Shown here: one piece after another, positions 26,674 through 34,729 of the stretch | How positions within the stretch are numbered: position 1 is the stretch's first letter | Layout of the letters: every line of letters starts with the position of its first letter | Source: Flavimobilis soli | Lineage (GTDB): Bacteria; Actinomycetota; Actinomycetes; Actinomycetales; Cellulomonadaceae | Assembly: GCF_002564025.1 (NCBI RefSeq) | Contig: NZ_PDJH01000001.1 | Location: 248,001-312,000 of the forward strand | Length of the DNA: 64,000 nt | Direction: 5' to 3' | Made by a program: the position numbers and the translations under genes | The notes under the pieces: generated by a model | Databases searched by the model: none | The model's input: only the letters and a program-made list of their open reading frames with translations | Told to the model about the DNA's origin: nothing

Positions 26674-27453
26674 TCAGGCGGTGGGGGTGAGGATGACGCG
26701 GACGCCGGCGTCCGCGAGGTGGGTGCGGGCGTCGTCGGGCAGGCCGTCGTCGGTCACGAGGACGTCGACATCCTCGAGCGTGAGGAAGCGAGCCATGCCG
26801 AGGGTGCCCCACTTCGTCGAGTCGGCGACGACGACGGTGCGTCGCGCGCTGCGGGCGAGGGCGCGGTTGGTCTCGGCCTCGAGCAGGTTGGGCGTGGTGA
26901 GCCCGGCGTCGGCGTCGATCCCGTGCGCACCGAGGAACAGCAGGTCGACATGGAGCGTCTCGAGCGCGGCGACGGCGAGCGGGCCCACGAGAGCGTCGGA
27001 CGGCGTGCGGCTGCCGCCCGTGAGGACGACCTCGCCGACGTCGCCCGCGGCGTGGAGCGCGTCGGCGACGGGGAGGGAGTTGGTGACGACGGCGAGCGGG
27101 CGGAGGTCGGCGCGCTCGGCGAGACGGGTGGCGAGGGCCCAGGTCGTGGTGCCGGCGGACAGTGCGATCGAGGCGCCGGGCTGCACGAGCTCGAGCGCGG
27201 CGTCGGCGATCGCGAGCTTCTGGTCGGTCGCGACGGACTTCTTGGTCGCGAAGCCGGGCTCGTGCGCGGAGGGGCGCGCGTCGACGGCGCCACCGTGGAC
27301 CTTGCGGACGAGGCCCCGTGCGGCGAGCTCGGCGATGTCGCGGCGCACGGTCATGTCGGAGACGCCGAGCTCTGTGCTCAGGTCGGTGACGCGAACGGCT
27401 CCGTGCGCGGCGACGCGGTCGAGGATGATCGTGTGTCGTTGGTCGACGAGCAT
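26674..27453 (-). CDS. DeoR/GlpR family transcriptional regulator of the gal operon
   Basis: A 259-residue regulator. The DeoR N-terminal winged helix is intact (RHTIILDRVAAHGAVRVTDL, GVSDMTVRRDIAELAARGLVRKVHGGA), followed by the sugar-phosphate-sensing ISOCOT-like domain with SAGTTTWALA, VVTNSLPVADAL and FLGAHGIDADAGLTTPN. It is the first gene of the gal operon, and a palindrome at 27459-27482 lies directly before its start codon, so autorepression relieved by a galactose-pathway sugar phosphate is likely (inference). Confidence 0.92.
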   Translation of the reverse strand: MLVDQRHTIILDRVAAHGAVRVTDLSTELGVSDMTVRRDIAELAARGLVRKVHGGAVDARPSAHEPGFATKKSVATDQKLAIADAALELVQPGASIALSAGTTTWALATRLAERADLRPLAVVTNSLPVADALHAAGDVGEVVLTGGSRTPSDALVGPLAVAALETLHVDLLFLGAHGIDADAGLTTPNLLEAETNRALARSARRTVVVADSTKWGTLGMARFLTLEDVDVLVTDDGLPDDARTHLADAGVRVILTPTA

Positions 27454-27458
27454 GTGAA

Positions 27459-27482
27459 CATGCTCGCACAGAATCGAGCATG
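27459..27482 (-). promoter_or_regulatory. palindromic operator upstream of deoR-galT-galK
   Basis: Perfect 8-bp arms CATGCTCG and CGAGCATG with an 8-bp spacer; the match weakens to GAAC/GTTC outside. It begins 6 bp upstream of the regulator's ATG, a position suited to autorepression. Confidence 0.65.
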
Positions 27483-27519
27483 AACCAACATCGGGGCGCA
27501 GCTTGCCCGGTCATGACAA

Positions 27520-27554
27520 GACCGCCGCCGACCGCAGGGCGGTCGACGGCGGTC
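27520..27554. terminator. terminator downstream of whiB
   Basis: Hairpin with arms GACCGCCG-C-CGACCGC and GCGGTCG-A-CGGCGGTC and a 3-nt loop, 12 bp past the whiB stop on the minus strand. Confidence 0.75.
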
Positions 27555-27565
27555 CTGGCGCAGAG

Positions 27566-27868
27566 TCAGCCGGCGACGGTGAGGCGAGCTGCGCGGCGCT
27601 GGGCGATGATCGCCTCGCGCTCCTCCTCGCTGAGGCCGCCCCAGACCCCGTACGGCTCCCGGATCGCGAGGGCTTGCTCGCGGCACTGCATCATCACGGG
27701 GCACGAGTTGCAGACAGCCTTCGCTGCCTCGATGCGGCGCCGACGGGCCGCGCCGCGCTCGCCCTCAGGGTGGAAGAACATCGAGTCGTCGAGATCGCGG
27801 CAAGCGCCCTCGAACTGCCATTCCCAGAGATCCATCACGGGCCCCGGGAGGCGAGACAGCTCAGCCAT
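27566..27868 (-). CDS. WhiB family iron-sulfur transcription factor
   Basis: A 100-residue Wbl protein. Four cysteines at 23, 53, 56 and 62 (GAC, VCNSC, QC) are the standard ligands of a redox/NO-sensitive 4Fe-4S cluster; the GVWGG turn at 74-78 and the basic tail RRAAR complete the fold. Wbl proteins bind the primary sigma factor and alter promoter choice. FFHPEGERG resembles the WhiB2/WhiB3 group, but I cannot assign a subtype. It has an unusually elaborate upstream region with a strong promoter and repeated operator-like sites (27973-28092). Confidence 0.93.
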   Translation of the reverse strand: MAELSRLPGPVMDLWEWQFEGACRDLDDSMFFHPEGERGAARRRRIEAAKAVCNSCPVMMQCREQALAIREPYGVWGGLSEEEREAIIAQRRAARLTVAG

Positions 27869-27972
27869 GGTGATTCCCCTTCTCGTCGCGACCCCGGCCC
27901 CCGGGGTCGAACCCTGTTCGTTCGGTGCGAGTCTCGTCCTTCAGGTCAAAGGTCCCTTGCGCTCGTGACTCG

Positions 27973-28001
27973 ACAGTACAACCGCTTCAGGGGTTGTGCA
28001 A
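27973..28001 (-). promoter_or_regulatory. strong sigma-70-type promoter of whiB
   Basis: Minus strand TTGCAC (-35, 27996-28001), 17-bp spacer, TACTGT (-10, 27973-27978), giving a leader of roughly 98 nt before whiB. One operator-like 12-mer fills part of the spacer. Confidence 0.65.
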
Positions 28002-28090
28002 GCCTCTCGCCAAATCGTTTCAGCGCTGAAGCGATTCGGCGTTTCCGCACGTCAACGACCCGACTTTCCTGTCAAGGCCTGAAACGATTC
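27979..28090. promoter_or_regulatory. cluster of four LacI-type operator-like sites at whiB
   Basis: Four copies of CTGAARCGRTTY: minus strand at 27979-27990 (ends TTG) and 28012-28023, plus strand at 28026-28037 and 28079-28090. The middle two form a near-perfect 24-bp palindrome (28013-28036). The central CG and symmetric TGAA/TTCA arms resemble LacI/GalR-family operators. No LacI-type regulator is encoded in the window. Confidence 0.55.
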
Positions 28091-28393
28091 AGTCTCAGAC
28101 GAGCTTCCCCCGTCCGCTGGCGCTCCGGGCCACGCCCGGTGATCGCGAGATGGACCAGTGGCGCGCCGCGCCGTCCGACAGACGGCCGGGGGCTCCTCGA
28201 GCTGTGTGCGGCGCGTGCATACGCGCGGCGCGTGCAACCACGGCGCAGGTCCGGCTCGACGCACGCATCCACGGCGTCGTCGCCCCAGGCGCACGAGTCG
28301 TCGGACGTGTCGGTCAGGTGGCAAGGAGGCCGTCGAACGTGGGGTAGTATTTCTGTCGGCCCTTCGGGGCTGGTCAGGACGCCGCGGCGTCCG

Positions 28394-28468
<75 letters not shown>

Positions 28469-28473
28469 CAGCA

Positions 28474-28508
28474 GAAGCCCTGGTGAGAGCTCCTCTCACC
28501 AGGGCTTC
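28474..28508. terminator. terminator between tRNA-Pro and the M15 peptidase gene
   Basis: A 16-bp perfect stem with arms GAAGCCCTGGTGAGAG and CTCTCACCAGGGCTTC and a 3-nt loop; serves the tRNA and possibly the convergent peptidase gene. Confidence 0.85.
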
Positions 28509-28551
28509 CGTCGTTCTCGGCCCGACGCAGCCGGGGCCGTTGCGCCCGGGG

Positions 28552-29148
28552 CTACTTCTTGAAGACCCAGTGCCACGGCTCGCGCGGCGTGTCCTCCACG
28601 TAGCCGAAGTCGCCCGCGTTGGCGCGCATCCACGCCTGGGCCTTCGCGTCGAGCTTGAGGTCGAGGGCGACCCCCCAGCCGTGCGGGCTCGTGCCCGGGA
28701 CAGCAGCGAGGCCGCCGTTCTTGTACAGGCCCTTGCGCTTGGCGACGTCGACCTGCGCGTCGAACGACCGGTACGAGTCCGTGATGCCGATGTCCACGCC
28801 GTCCTTCGCCGCCGCCGCGCGCAGCTGCTCGAACGCGCCGGCAGCGGGGGCCCAGAGGCGATGGTTGCTGCCCGAGATCTGCGTGAGCGCCTCGGCCGGG
28901 ACCTTGCCGTTGCCGTACTTCGCGAGCTCAGCAGGGACGCCGGGCTCGGCCCAGGCGACGTCAGCGGGGGACTGGGGCGCCGCGGCGGCCTGCGCCCCGG
29001 CGACGTTCTTGACCGCCTGACCGAGCGCGTCGTCGAACGACGTCGCGGGGGCCTGCGCCGCGACCGTTGGGGTAGGCGTCGGGGAGAGCCGGTCGATCAT
29101 CGACTGGATCTCGAGCATCCGACTGGTGATCCCTGCGATCCCGCTCAT
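28552..29148 (-). CDS. M15 family peptidoglycan peptidase (VanY-like), possibly flagellum-associated
   Basis: A 198-residue protein whose C-terminal half is an M15 D-Ala-D-Ala carboxypeptidase/endopeptidase: DSYRSFDAQ, then the zinc site SPHGWGVALD with H156 and D163, and the third ligand H193 in EPWHWVF. All metal ligands are present. There is no signal peptide. Instead the N-terminus MSGIAGITSRMLEIQSMID with a Pro/Thr/Ala linker and TSFDDAL resembles peptidoglycan hydrolases encoded in actinobacterial flagellar clusters, which leave by the flagellar export route. That link is an inference; no flagellar gene is in the window. Confidence 0.82.
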   Translation of the reverse strand: MSGIAGITSRMLEIQSMIDRLSPTPTPTVAAQAPATSFDDALGQAVKNVAGAQAAAAPQSPADVAWAEPGVPAELAKYGNGKVPAEALTQISGSNHRLWAPAAGAFEQLRAAAAKDGVDIGITDSYRSFDAQVDVAKRKGLYKNGGLAAVPGTSPHGWGVALDLKLDAKAQAWMRANAGDFGYVEDTPREPWHWVFKK

Positions 29149-29275
29149 GCACTGCCTGCCCTTCAGGTGTGGTCGCTATGTCCCATCGGACGCAGCCGGA
29201 GCGATGTGAGGCTCTCGCCCGGCGGGCGGGCACGACCCTTGGCAGAGTGGAGCGCAACCGACACCGAGGAGTCAC

Positions 29276-29722
29276 CTGTCCCAGGTCACGACGAACGACC
29301 GCGTCCGCCAGGTCGCGACCACGCTCAGCGCCGCCGCGATGCTCGTAGGAACTCTGTATGGCACCGGGGTGCTCGGAGAGCGGGTCGAGGAGTCGTCCGG
29401 CGGCAGCCTGTCGGCGACCGCGACGCTGCTCGCACCCGCAGGGACCGCCTTCTCCATCTGGTCGGTGATCGAGGTGCTCGCCGTCGTCGTGCTTGCTGGC
29501 ACGGCAGGCATCGCGGTGTTCCTGGCGCGCCGGCTGCGTGGCCGCATCGGAGTGGCCCTCGCAGCGACGTGGGGTCTCGCGTGGATCGCCGTCGGTCGTG
29601 CCGCTACCGAGCCTGAGTCGACCGTGACCGCCGTGGCGGCTGCCGTCGCGGCGCTGGTCGTCGTGATCGCGGCCGTCGTGTTCCGGGGGCGCGCAGACCG
29701 GTCGCGCCGCGTGCTCCTCTGA
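29276..29722 (+). CDS. TspO/MBR-like membrane protein with an internal deletion
   Basis: The frame from CTG 29276 (GAGGAG 5 bp upstream) or ATG 29339 encodes about 148 or 127 residues. The N-terminal part TLYGTGVLGERVEESSGGSLS followed by LLAPAGTAFSIWSVI matches the beginning of actinobacterial TspO-like proteins of about 270 residues. It then jumps to a sequence (LARRLRGRIGVALAATWGLAWIAVGR) matching their C-terminal end. The central helices are missing, in frame, near 29470. I judge it a probable pseudogene, although a small membrane protein could still be made. Confidence 0.6.
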   Translation: MSQVTTNDRVRQVATTLSAAAMLVGTLYGTGVLGERVEESSGGSLSATATLLAPAGTAFSIWSVIEVLAVVVLAGTAGIAVFLARRLRGRIGVALAATWGLAWIAVGRAATEPESTVTAVAAAVAALVVVIAAVVFRGRADRSRRVLL

Positions 29723-29751
29723 TCCGCAGGTGGCCGTCGACGCTCACGTGC

Positions 29752-29934
29752 TCAGCGGTCGCACTCGCACAGGAGGTTGTACTCGACGACCTGCTCGTCC
29801 GGCTGCGCCCACGCCTCCGCGTCGGCACGGGACGCGAAGGTCCGCGGCGCGAGGCGTCCGTTGGCCATCAGCACGCCGATCGAGATGATCTCCCGCGGGT
29901 CGTCCGTCACCGCCGGGGTGTGAGGAACCGTCAT
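29752..29934 (-). CDS. small conserved hypothetical protein (60 aa)
   Basis: A 60-residue protein starting MTVPHTPAVTDDPREIISIG and ending VVEYNLLCECDR, with a CxC pair at the C-terminus. The ATG follows a GGAG stretch by 2 bp. It lies 55 bp downstream of the glycosyltransferase gene on the same strand. Not recognised; composition and ribosome-binding site suggest a real gene. Confidence 0.55.
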   Translation of the reverse strand: MTVPHTPAVTDDPREIISIGVLMANGRLAPRTFASRADAEAWAQPDEQVVEYNLLCECDR

Positions 29935-29989
29935 GGCTCCATCGTCTCGCTGGCGCTGCTCCCTGTCACGGGCATGGCGTCAGGCAGGA

Positions 29990-30733
29990 TCATCGGGCGA
30001 GACGAGCGGCCCAACGGCTCCACGGGGGCTGCACCGCCCAGTTGATCCGCAGCGTGCGCACCGCGCGTTCCATGCGTCGGCGCCGCTGCGCGCGCCCGCG
30101 CAGAGAGCGGCCGCTCACACCCACGCGCCACGACCGGTCGAAGCGCGTCGCGCGGCCAGGGCCGAGGCGGAACGCGAGGTCAAGGTCGTCGTGCACCTCG
30201 GGGTCCACCCGCTCGACGTCGCCGCGGACCTCGCGCCACGCCGTCGCGCGCACAGCCATGCACGAGCCCCACAGCGGCGGGTGCCCGAGCGCGAGGTGCC
30301 CGAGCGCGTAGTACGCGCCGAGGTACCCGGCCGACGCGAGCTCACGTGCCCCTCGGGGCAGGTCGTGGAACGTCCCCGCGCCCGTGACCGCGTCGAGCCA
30401 GGGATCGGCCATGTGCGCGACGACGGTCTCGACCCAGCGCGGACCCGGCCGCGAGTCCGCGTCGAGCCGTGCGATCACGTCACCGCGCGCCGCGTCGTAG
30501 CCAGCAGCCGCGGCCGCGGGTATCCCGACGCGCGGCTCACGCACGACGACCGCACCCCAGCGGTGCGCGACCTCCGCCGAGTCGTCGCTCGACCCGTTGT
30601 CGATGACGACCACCTCGGCGGGAGCGACAGTCTGCCGCGCGAGCAGGGCGAGACAACGCTCGAGCTCTGCGGCGTCGTCTCGCACCGGGATGACGACGGA
30701 GACGCGCAGCGCGCCGTCGTGCCCGGCGGTCAC
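29990..30733 (-). CDS. family 2 glycosyltransferase
   Basis: A 247-residue GT2 enzyme with a GT-A fold. The start VSVVIPVRDDAAELERCL and EVVVIDNGSSDDSAE bind the nucleotide sugar; the metal-binding DxD is in DVIARLDADSRPG; WGSCMAVRATAW is near the acceptor site. There is no membrane helix at the C-terminus. The GTG start overlaps the stop of the upstream membrane gene (GTGA), implying coupled translation. The acceptor is unknown. Confidence 0.88.
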   Translation of the reverse strand: MTAGHDGALRVSVVIPVRDDAAELERCLALLARQTVAPAEVVVIDNGSSDDSAEVAHRWGAVVVREPRVGIPAAAAAGYDAARGDVIARLDADSRPGPRWVETVVAHMADPWLDAVTGAGTFHDLPRGARELASAGYLGAYYALGHLALGHPPLWGSCMAVRATAWREVRGDVERVDPEVHDDLDLAFRLGPGRATRFDRSWRVGVSGRSLRGRAQRRRRMERAVRTLRINWAVQPPWSRWAARLAR

Positions 30734-31344
30734 CGGTTGCTCCGCGCCACGACGACGCCAGCGGCGAGCGAGCCAGCGAGACCGGCGACGAGGTCCGAGA
30801 CGGTGTCGTTGTAGCCGACCCCGATGCCCTCGTCGAGGAACGTGTGTCCCGCCCACTCGCCGACCTCCCAGAAGATGGCCAGGATCGCGCCCAGGCCACC
30901 GACGAGCAGCACCGTCTCGGTGCTGCCGCGCGACACGGCGCGAACGGCTCCGTGCCACTCGGCGCGCTCGCGACGCTGGCTCACGTGACGCAGGACCACC
31001 TCCGCGAGCGCGGCGAGCAGACCCGTGTACACGACGTGCACGGCGAGGTCGAGCCACGGCACGGAGGTGTACCAGTCGAGGTGCGACGCCCAGCCGGCGA
31101 GCACGAGCGACGCCCCGCACGCGACGTCGAGCGCCGCGGACGCGCCTACGGCGCGAGGCACCACCGTCCCGCCGAGTATCAGCAGGAAGAGCGCTGCCCC
31201 GATCGCCTCGCCCGCGACGACGAGGACGACGAACGACGTCGCTGCAACCAGGCGGACGGCGTCACCAGGGACGAGGCGCCGAGCGAGCACGGCGCCGGGA
31301 CGGGCGGCGTCGGTGCGGGGCGCACGGCTTCGAGGGGAGGGCAT
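30730..31344 (-). CDS. YjdF/DUF2238-like integral membrane protein
   Basis: A 204-residue membrane protein with about five helices. HLDWYTSVPWLDLAVHV in the middle and FWEVGEWAGHTFLDEG followed by YNDTVSDLVAGLAGSLAAG at the end are the conserved features of the YjdF-like family of unknown function. It precedes and overlaps a GT2 glycosyltransferase by 4 bp, so a role in envelope glycan or lipid handling is possible. Confidence 0.8.
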   Translation of the reverse strand: MPSPRSRAPRTDAARPGAVLARRLVPGDAVRLVAATSFVVLVVAGEAIGAALFLLILGGTVVPRAVGASAALDVACGASLVLAGWASHLDWYTSVPWLDLAVHVVYTGLLAALAEVVLRHVSQRRERAEWHGAVRAVSRGSTETVLLVGGLGAILAIFWEVGEWAGHTFLDEGIGVGYNDTVSDLVAGLAGSLAAGVVVARSNR

Positions 31345-31440
31345 CCCGTCAGTGTCACCTGGCGACGGTGGGCCCGCAGTGCGAACGACGCCCTGCCGTC
31401 TCGTCGTGCGAGGGCGCCGATCCGCTGCCAAGGTGTCGGG

Positions 31441-32799
31441 ATGACCGCAGAACCCGACGCCGGCGAGCAGGCCGCCCCCAGCCAGGGAGCCACCGCGCTC
31501 TCGCGCACCGTCAGCGGAAAGCTGCTCTACGTCTTCATCCTGGGCGACGTCCTCGGCGCCGGCGTGTACGCGCTCGTCGGGATCATGGCCGGCGAGGTGG
31601 GCGGCGCCGTGTGGCTGCCGCTCCTCGTCGCTCTCGGGCTCGCGCTGCTCACGGCCGGCTCGTACGCCGAGCTCGTCACGAAGTACCCCCGCGCCGGCGG
31701 TGCGTCCGTCTTCGCCGAGCGCGCCTTCAAGCGTCCCGCCGTGTCGTTCCTCGTCGGCTTCAGCATGCTCGCGGCGGGCGTCACGAGCGCCGCAGGCCTC
31801 TCGATCGCGTTCGCGGGGGAGTACTTCACGACCTTCGTCGACCTGCCGACCAACCTCGTCGCCGTCGTCTTCCTGGTGCTCGTCGCTCTGCTCAACATGC
31901 GTGGCATCAAGGAGTCGCTGCGGGCGAACTTCGTCATGACGGCGATCGAGCTGTCGGGCCTCGTGCTCGTCGTCGTGCTCGCGCTCGTCGTCCTCGGCCG
32001 CGGTGACGGCGAGATCAGCCGCGTCATGGACTTCAAGGAAGGCGTGAACCCGGCGCTCGCCGTGCTCAGCGCGTCCCTGCTCGCCTTCTACTCGTTCGTG
32101 GGCTTCGAGACGTCCGCGAACATGGCCGAGGAGGTCAAGGACATCCGCCGCGTCTACCCGCGAGCGCTGTTCGCCTCGCTGCTCACGGCCGGTGTCGTGT
32201 ACGTCGCGGTCGGTGTCGCCGCCGTCGCGGTCGTGTCGCCGGACGAGCTTGCCGGCTCGACCGGCCCGCTCCTCGAGGTCGTGCACGTCGCGGATGTCGT
32301 GCCGGACACCGTGTTCTCGCTCATCGCGCTCATCGCGGTCGCGAACGGCGCGCTCCTCACGATGATCATGGCGAGCCGCCTGACCTACGGCATGGCGTCG
32401 CAGCAGCTCCTGCCGCCGGTCCTCGCGCGGGTGCTCCCGGGCTGGAAGACGCCCGCGGTCGCGATCGTCGTGACGACGCTCGTCGCGATCGCGCTCGTCT
32501 TCACCGGCGGCCTGCAGGCCCTCGCCGAGACTGTCGTCCTGCTGCTGCTCATCGTGTTCATCGCGACGAACGTCGCGGTGCTCGTGCTACGCAAGGACCG
32601 CGTCGACAAGGACCACTTCCGGGTCGCGACGATCGTCCCGGTGCTCGGTGCGCTCTCGTGCGTGCTCTTGCTCACCCAGCAGAGCGCGGGGACGTGGCTC
32701 CGAGCGGGGATCCTTCTCGCGGCTGGCGCTGTTCTGCACCTCGCGACGCGTCGGGCGAGCCAGAAGCAGCGTCCCGAGGTTGCCGTCGAGGCAGAGTAG
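31441..32799 (+). CDS. APC family amino acid permease
   Basis: A 452-residue secondary transporter with about twelve helices. APC signatures: the first helix VFILGDVLGAGVYALVGIMA, YAELVTKYPRAGGASVFAERAF, and SFVGFETSANMAEEVKDIRRVYPRAL around helix 6-7. Substrate unknown; the pattern is closest to cationic or general amino acid transporters. The final 128 bp overlap the 3' end of the convergent P-type ATPase gene. Confidence 0.92.
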   Translation: MTAEPDAGEQAAPSQGATALSRTVSGKLLYVFILGDVLGAGVYALVGIMAGEVGGAVWLPLLVALGLALLTAGSYAELVTKYPRAGGASVFAERAFKRPAVSFLVGFSMLAAGVTSAAGLSIAFAGEYFTTFVDLPTNLVAVVFLVLVALLNMRGIKESLRANFVMTAIELSGLVLVVVLALVVLGRGDGEISRVMDFKEGVNPALAVLSASLLAFYSFVGFETSANMAEEVKDIRRVYPRALFASLLTAGVVYVAVGVAAVAVVSPDELAGSTGPLLEVVHVADVVPDTVFSLIALIAVANGALLTMIMASRLTYGMASQQLLPPVLARVLPGWKTPAVAIVVTTLVAIALVFTGGLQALAETVVLLLLIVFIATNVAVLVLRKDRVDKDHFRVATIVPVLGALSCVLLLTQQSAGTWLRAGILLAAGAVLHLATRRASQKQRPEVAVEAE

Positions 32800-34630
32800 C
32801 GCGGTCGCGGGCGCCCCCTGCCGCCCGCAACGCCCAGAGGATCGCGACGGCGTCGACGCCCTCCTGGAACCACGCCCCGACGACGGCCGGGAGGGCGCCG
32901 AAGGCCGCGACGAGCATGAGGCCGACGCTCAGCGCGATGCCGACGCCGATGCTCTGGAGAGCGACCCGCACCGTGTCGCGGCCGATGGTGAGCGCGGTCG
33001 CGACGAGCGCGACGTCGTCCTGCAGGATCACGACGTCAGCCGACTCGCTCGCGGCGGTCGAGCCGCGAGCGCCCATGGCGATCCCGACGTCGGCCGCGGC
33101 GAGCACGGGCGCGTCGTTCACGCCGTCTCCGACCATGACGACCGGCCTGTCCGTGAGCCCGACGACCGCGTCGACCTTGTCGGCTGGCAGGCACTCGGCG
33201 CGGACGTCCTCGATGCCGACGTCCGCGGCGACGTGCTCTGCTGTCTGAGCGCCGTCGCCCGTGAGCATGACGACGTGGCGCACGCCCGTGCGCCGCAGGG
33301 ATGCGACCGTCTCGCGCGACGTCGGGCGGATCTCGTCGGACAGGACGAGCATGCCGACGTAGCGGCCGTCGATGCCCACGTGCACGGCGAGCTCGCCCGC
33401 GGCCAGCTCGGGTGCGGGCACGTCGTGCCCCGTCGCCTCGGCGACGAAGGACCGCTTGCCGACGACGACGCGGCGCCCGTCGACCGTGGCCGTCACGCCG
33501 TTCGCGGTCGACTCGTGGCCGTCGCTCGCGCTCGTCAGCGTGAGACCGCGGTCAGCCGCTCCGTCGATGACCGCCGACGCGAGGACGTGCGACGAGAGCT
33601 GCTCGGCGGACGCTGCGAGGCGCAGCGTCTCGTCGGCGTCGTCGACCGTCCGGACGTCGCTCAGCCGAGGCTCGCCCCGCGTGAGGGTGCCGGTCTTGTC
33701 GAACGCGACCGCCTTGGCGCGGTACAGCTGTTCGAGCGTCGCGCTGCTCTTGACGATCACGCCCTTGCGGGCGGACCTGCTCATCCCGGCCATGAACGCG
33801 ACGGGTGCGGCGATGATCAGCGGGCACGGCGTCGCGACGACGAGAACCTCCGCGAAGCGCACCGCGTCGCCCGACCACCACCACGCGACGCTCGCGATGC
33901 TCAGGGCGAGAGCCGTGAACGGGATCGCGTACCGGTCGGCGAGGCGCACCATGGGGGCGCGGCTCGCCGCGGCCTCGGCGACGAGCGCGACGATCTGCTG
34001 GTACTGGCTCTCCCGCGCGGGGCGCAGGACCCGCAGCGTGAGCGGGACGGAACCGTTGACGCCCCCCGACAGGACGACGTCTCCGGCGACACGCTCGACC
34101 GGCAGGCTCTCGCCCGTGAGCGACGACTCGTCGAGCTCGCCCGCCGCTGACTCGAGCGTGCCGTCGACGGGGACGACCTCTCCCGGCCGAACGACGATCT
34201 GGTCACCCTCGGCGACCTCGTCGACGTGGACGTCCTCGAGGGTCCCGTCAACGAGCGTCCGGTGCGCGACCTGCGGCGCTCGTTCGAGCAGCGCGGACAG
34301 GTCCGCTCGCGCCCTGAGTGCGGCATAGTCCTCGAGCGCCTCACCGCCGGTGAGCATGAGCACGATGACGAGCGCAGCCCACAGCTCGCCGACAGCGACC
34401 GACGCGCCGATCGCCGTGACCGCGAGGACGTCGACGCCGAACGTGCCCTCACGCAGCTCGCGCACCATCGACCACGCCGCACGAGCGGCGACGAGGACCG
34501 CGTAGCCCCCGAGGAGGAGCGTGGTCGCCCGCCCCTCGCCGAGCGCGGACAGCACGCCGCCGAGCGCCCCCACGACGAGGGTGGCGACGACCCACGGGTA
34601 CCTGCGCCCGGCGCGCACGACGATCGACAT
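32672..34630 (-). CDS. heavy-metal translocating P-type ATPase (TPC motif, no N-terminal metal-binding domain)
   Basis: A 652-residue P1B-type ATPase. The phosphatase motif TGES is at 172-175, the transport motif TPCP at 267-270, the phosphorylation site DKTGT at 311-315, and GDGVNDAPVLAAADVGIAMG binds ATP/Mg. There is no CxxC metal-binding domain at the N-terminus, and the intramembrane motif is TPC rather than CPC, so the metal is uncertain. The last ~42 codons are antisense to the permease 3' end. ATG 34630 is used; an upstream start would read through the shared regulatory region. Confidence 0.9.
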   Translation of the reverse strand: MSIVVRAGRRYPWVVATLVVGALGGVLSALGEGRATTLLLGGYAVLVAARAAWSMVRELREGTFGVDVLAVTAIGASVAVGELWAALVIVLMLTGGEALEDYAALRARADLSALLERAPQVAHRTLVDGTLEDVHVDEVAEGDQIVVRPGEVVPVDGTLESAAGELDESSLTGESLPVERVAGDVVLSGGVNGSVPLTLRVLRPARESQYQQIVALVAEAAASRAPMVRLADRYAIPFTALALSIASVAWWWSGDAVRFAEVLVVATPCPLIIAAPVAFMAGMSRSARKGVIVKSSATLEQLYRAKAVAFDKTGTLTRGEPRLSDVRTVDDADETLRLAASAEQLSSHVLASAVIDGAADRGLTLTSASDGHESTANGVTATVDGRRVVVGKRSFVAEATGHDVPAPELAAGELAVHVGIDGRYVGMLVLSDEIRPTSRETVASLRRTGVRHVVMLTGDGAQTAEHVAADVGIEDVRAECLPADKVDAVVGLTDRPVVMVGDGVNDAPVLAAADVGIAMGARGSTAASESADVVILQDDVALVATALTIGRDTVRVALQSIGVGIALSVGLMLVAAFGALPAVVGAWFQEGVDAVAILWALRAAGGARDRATLPRRQPRDAASGSPDASRGAEQRQPREGSPLGATSPRSAG

Positions 34631-34729
34631 GCTCCACTCATATGCCCTTCGAGGCGTCCGCCGCCAGCATGGTGAGCCTGTCCTACATGCCCCTTGTGCC
34701 CCGTCGGATCCGCGGCGATCCGGGCCTCC

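Larger units (their letters stand above)
27869..28393. other. 525-bp intergenic region between whiB and tRNA-Pro
   Basis: No gene is supported here. The part nearest whiB holds the promoter at 27973-28001 and four operator-like 12-mers up to 28090. The rest is GC-rich without clear features until a possible -10 TAGTAT at 28345-28350 for tRNA-Pro. Confidence 0.6.
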
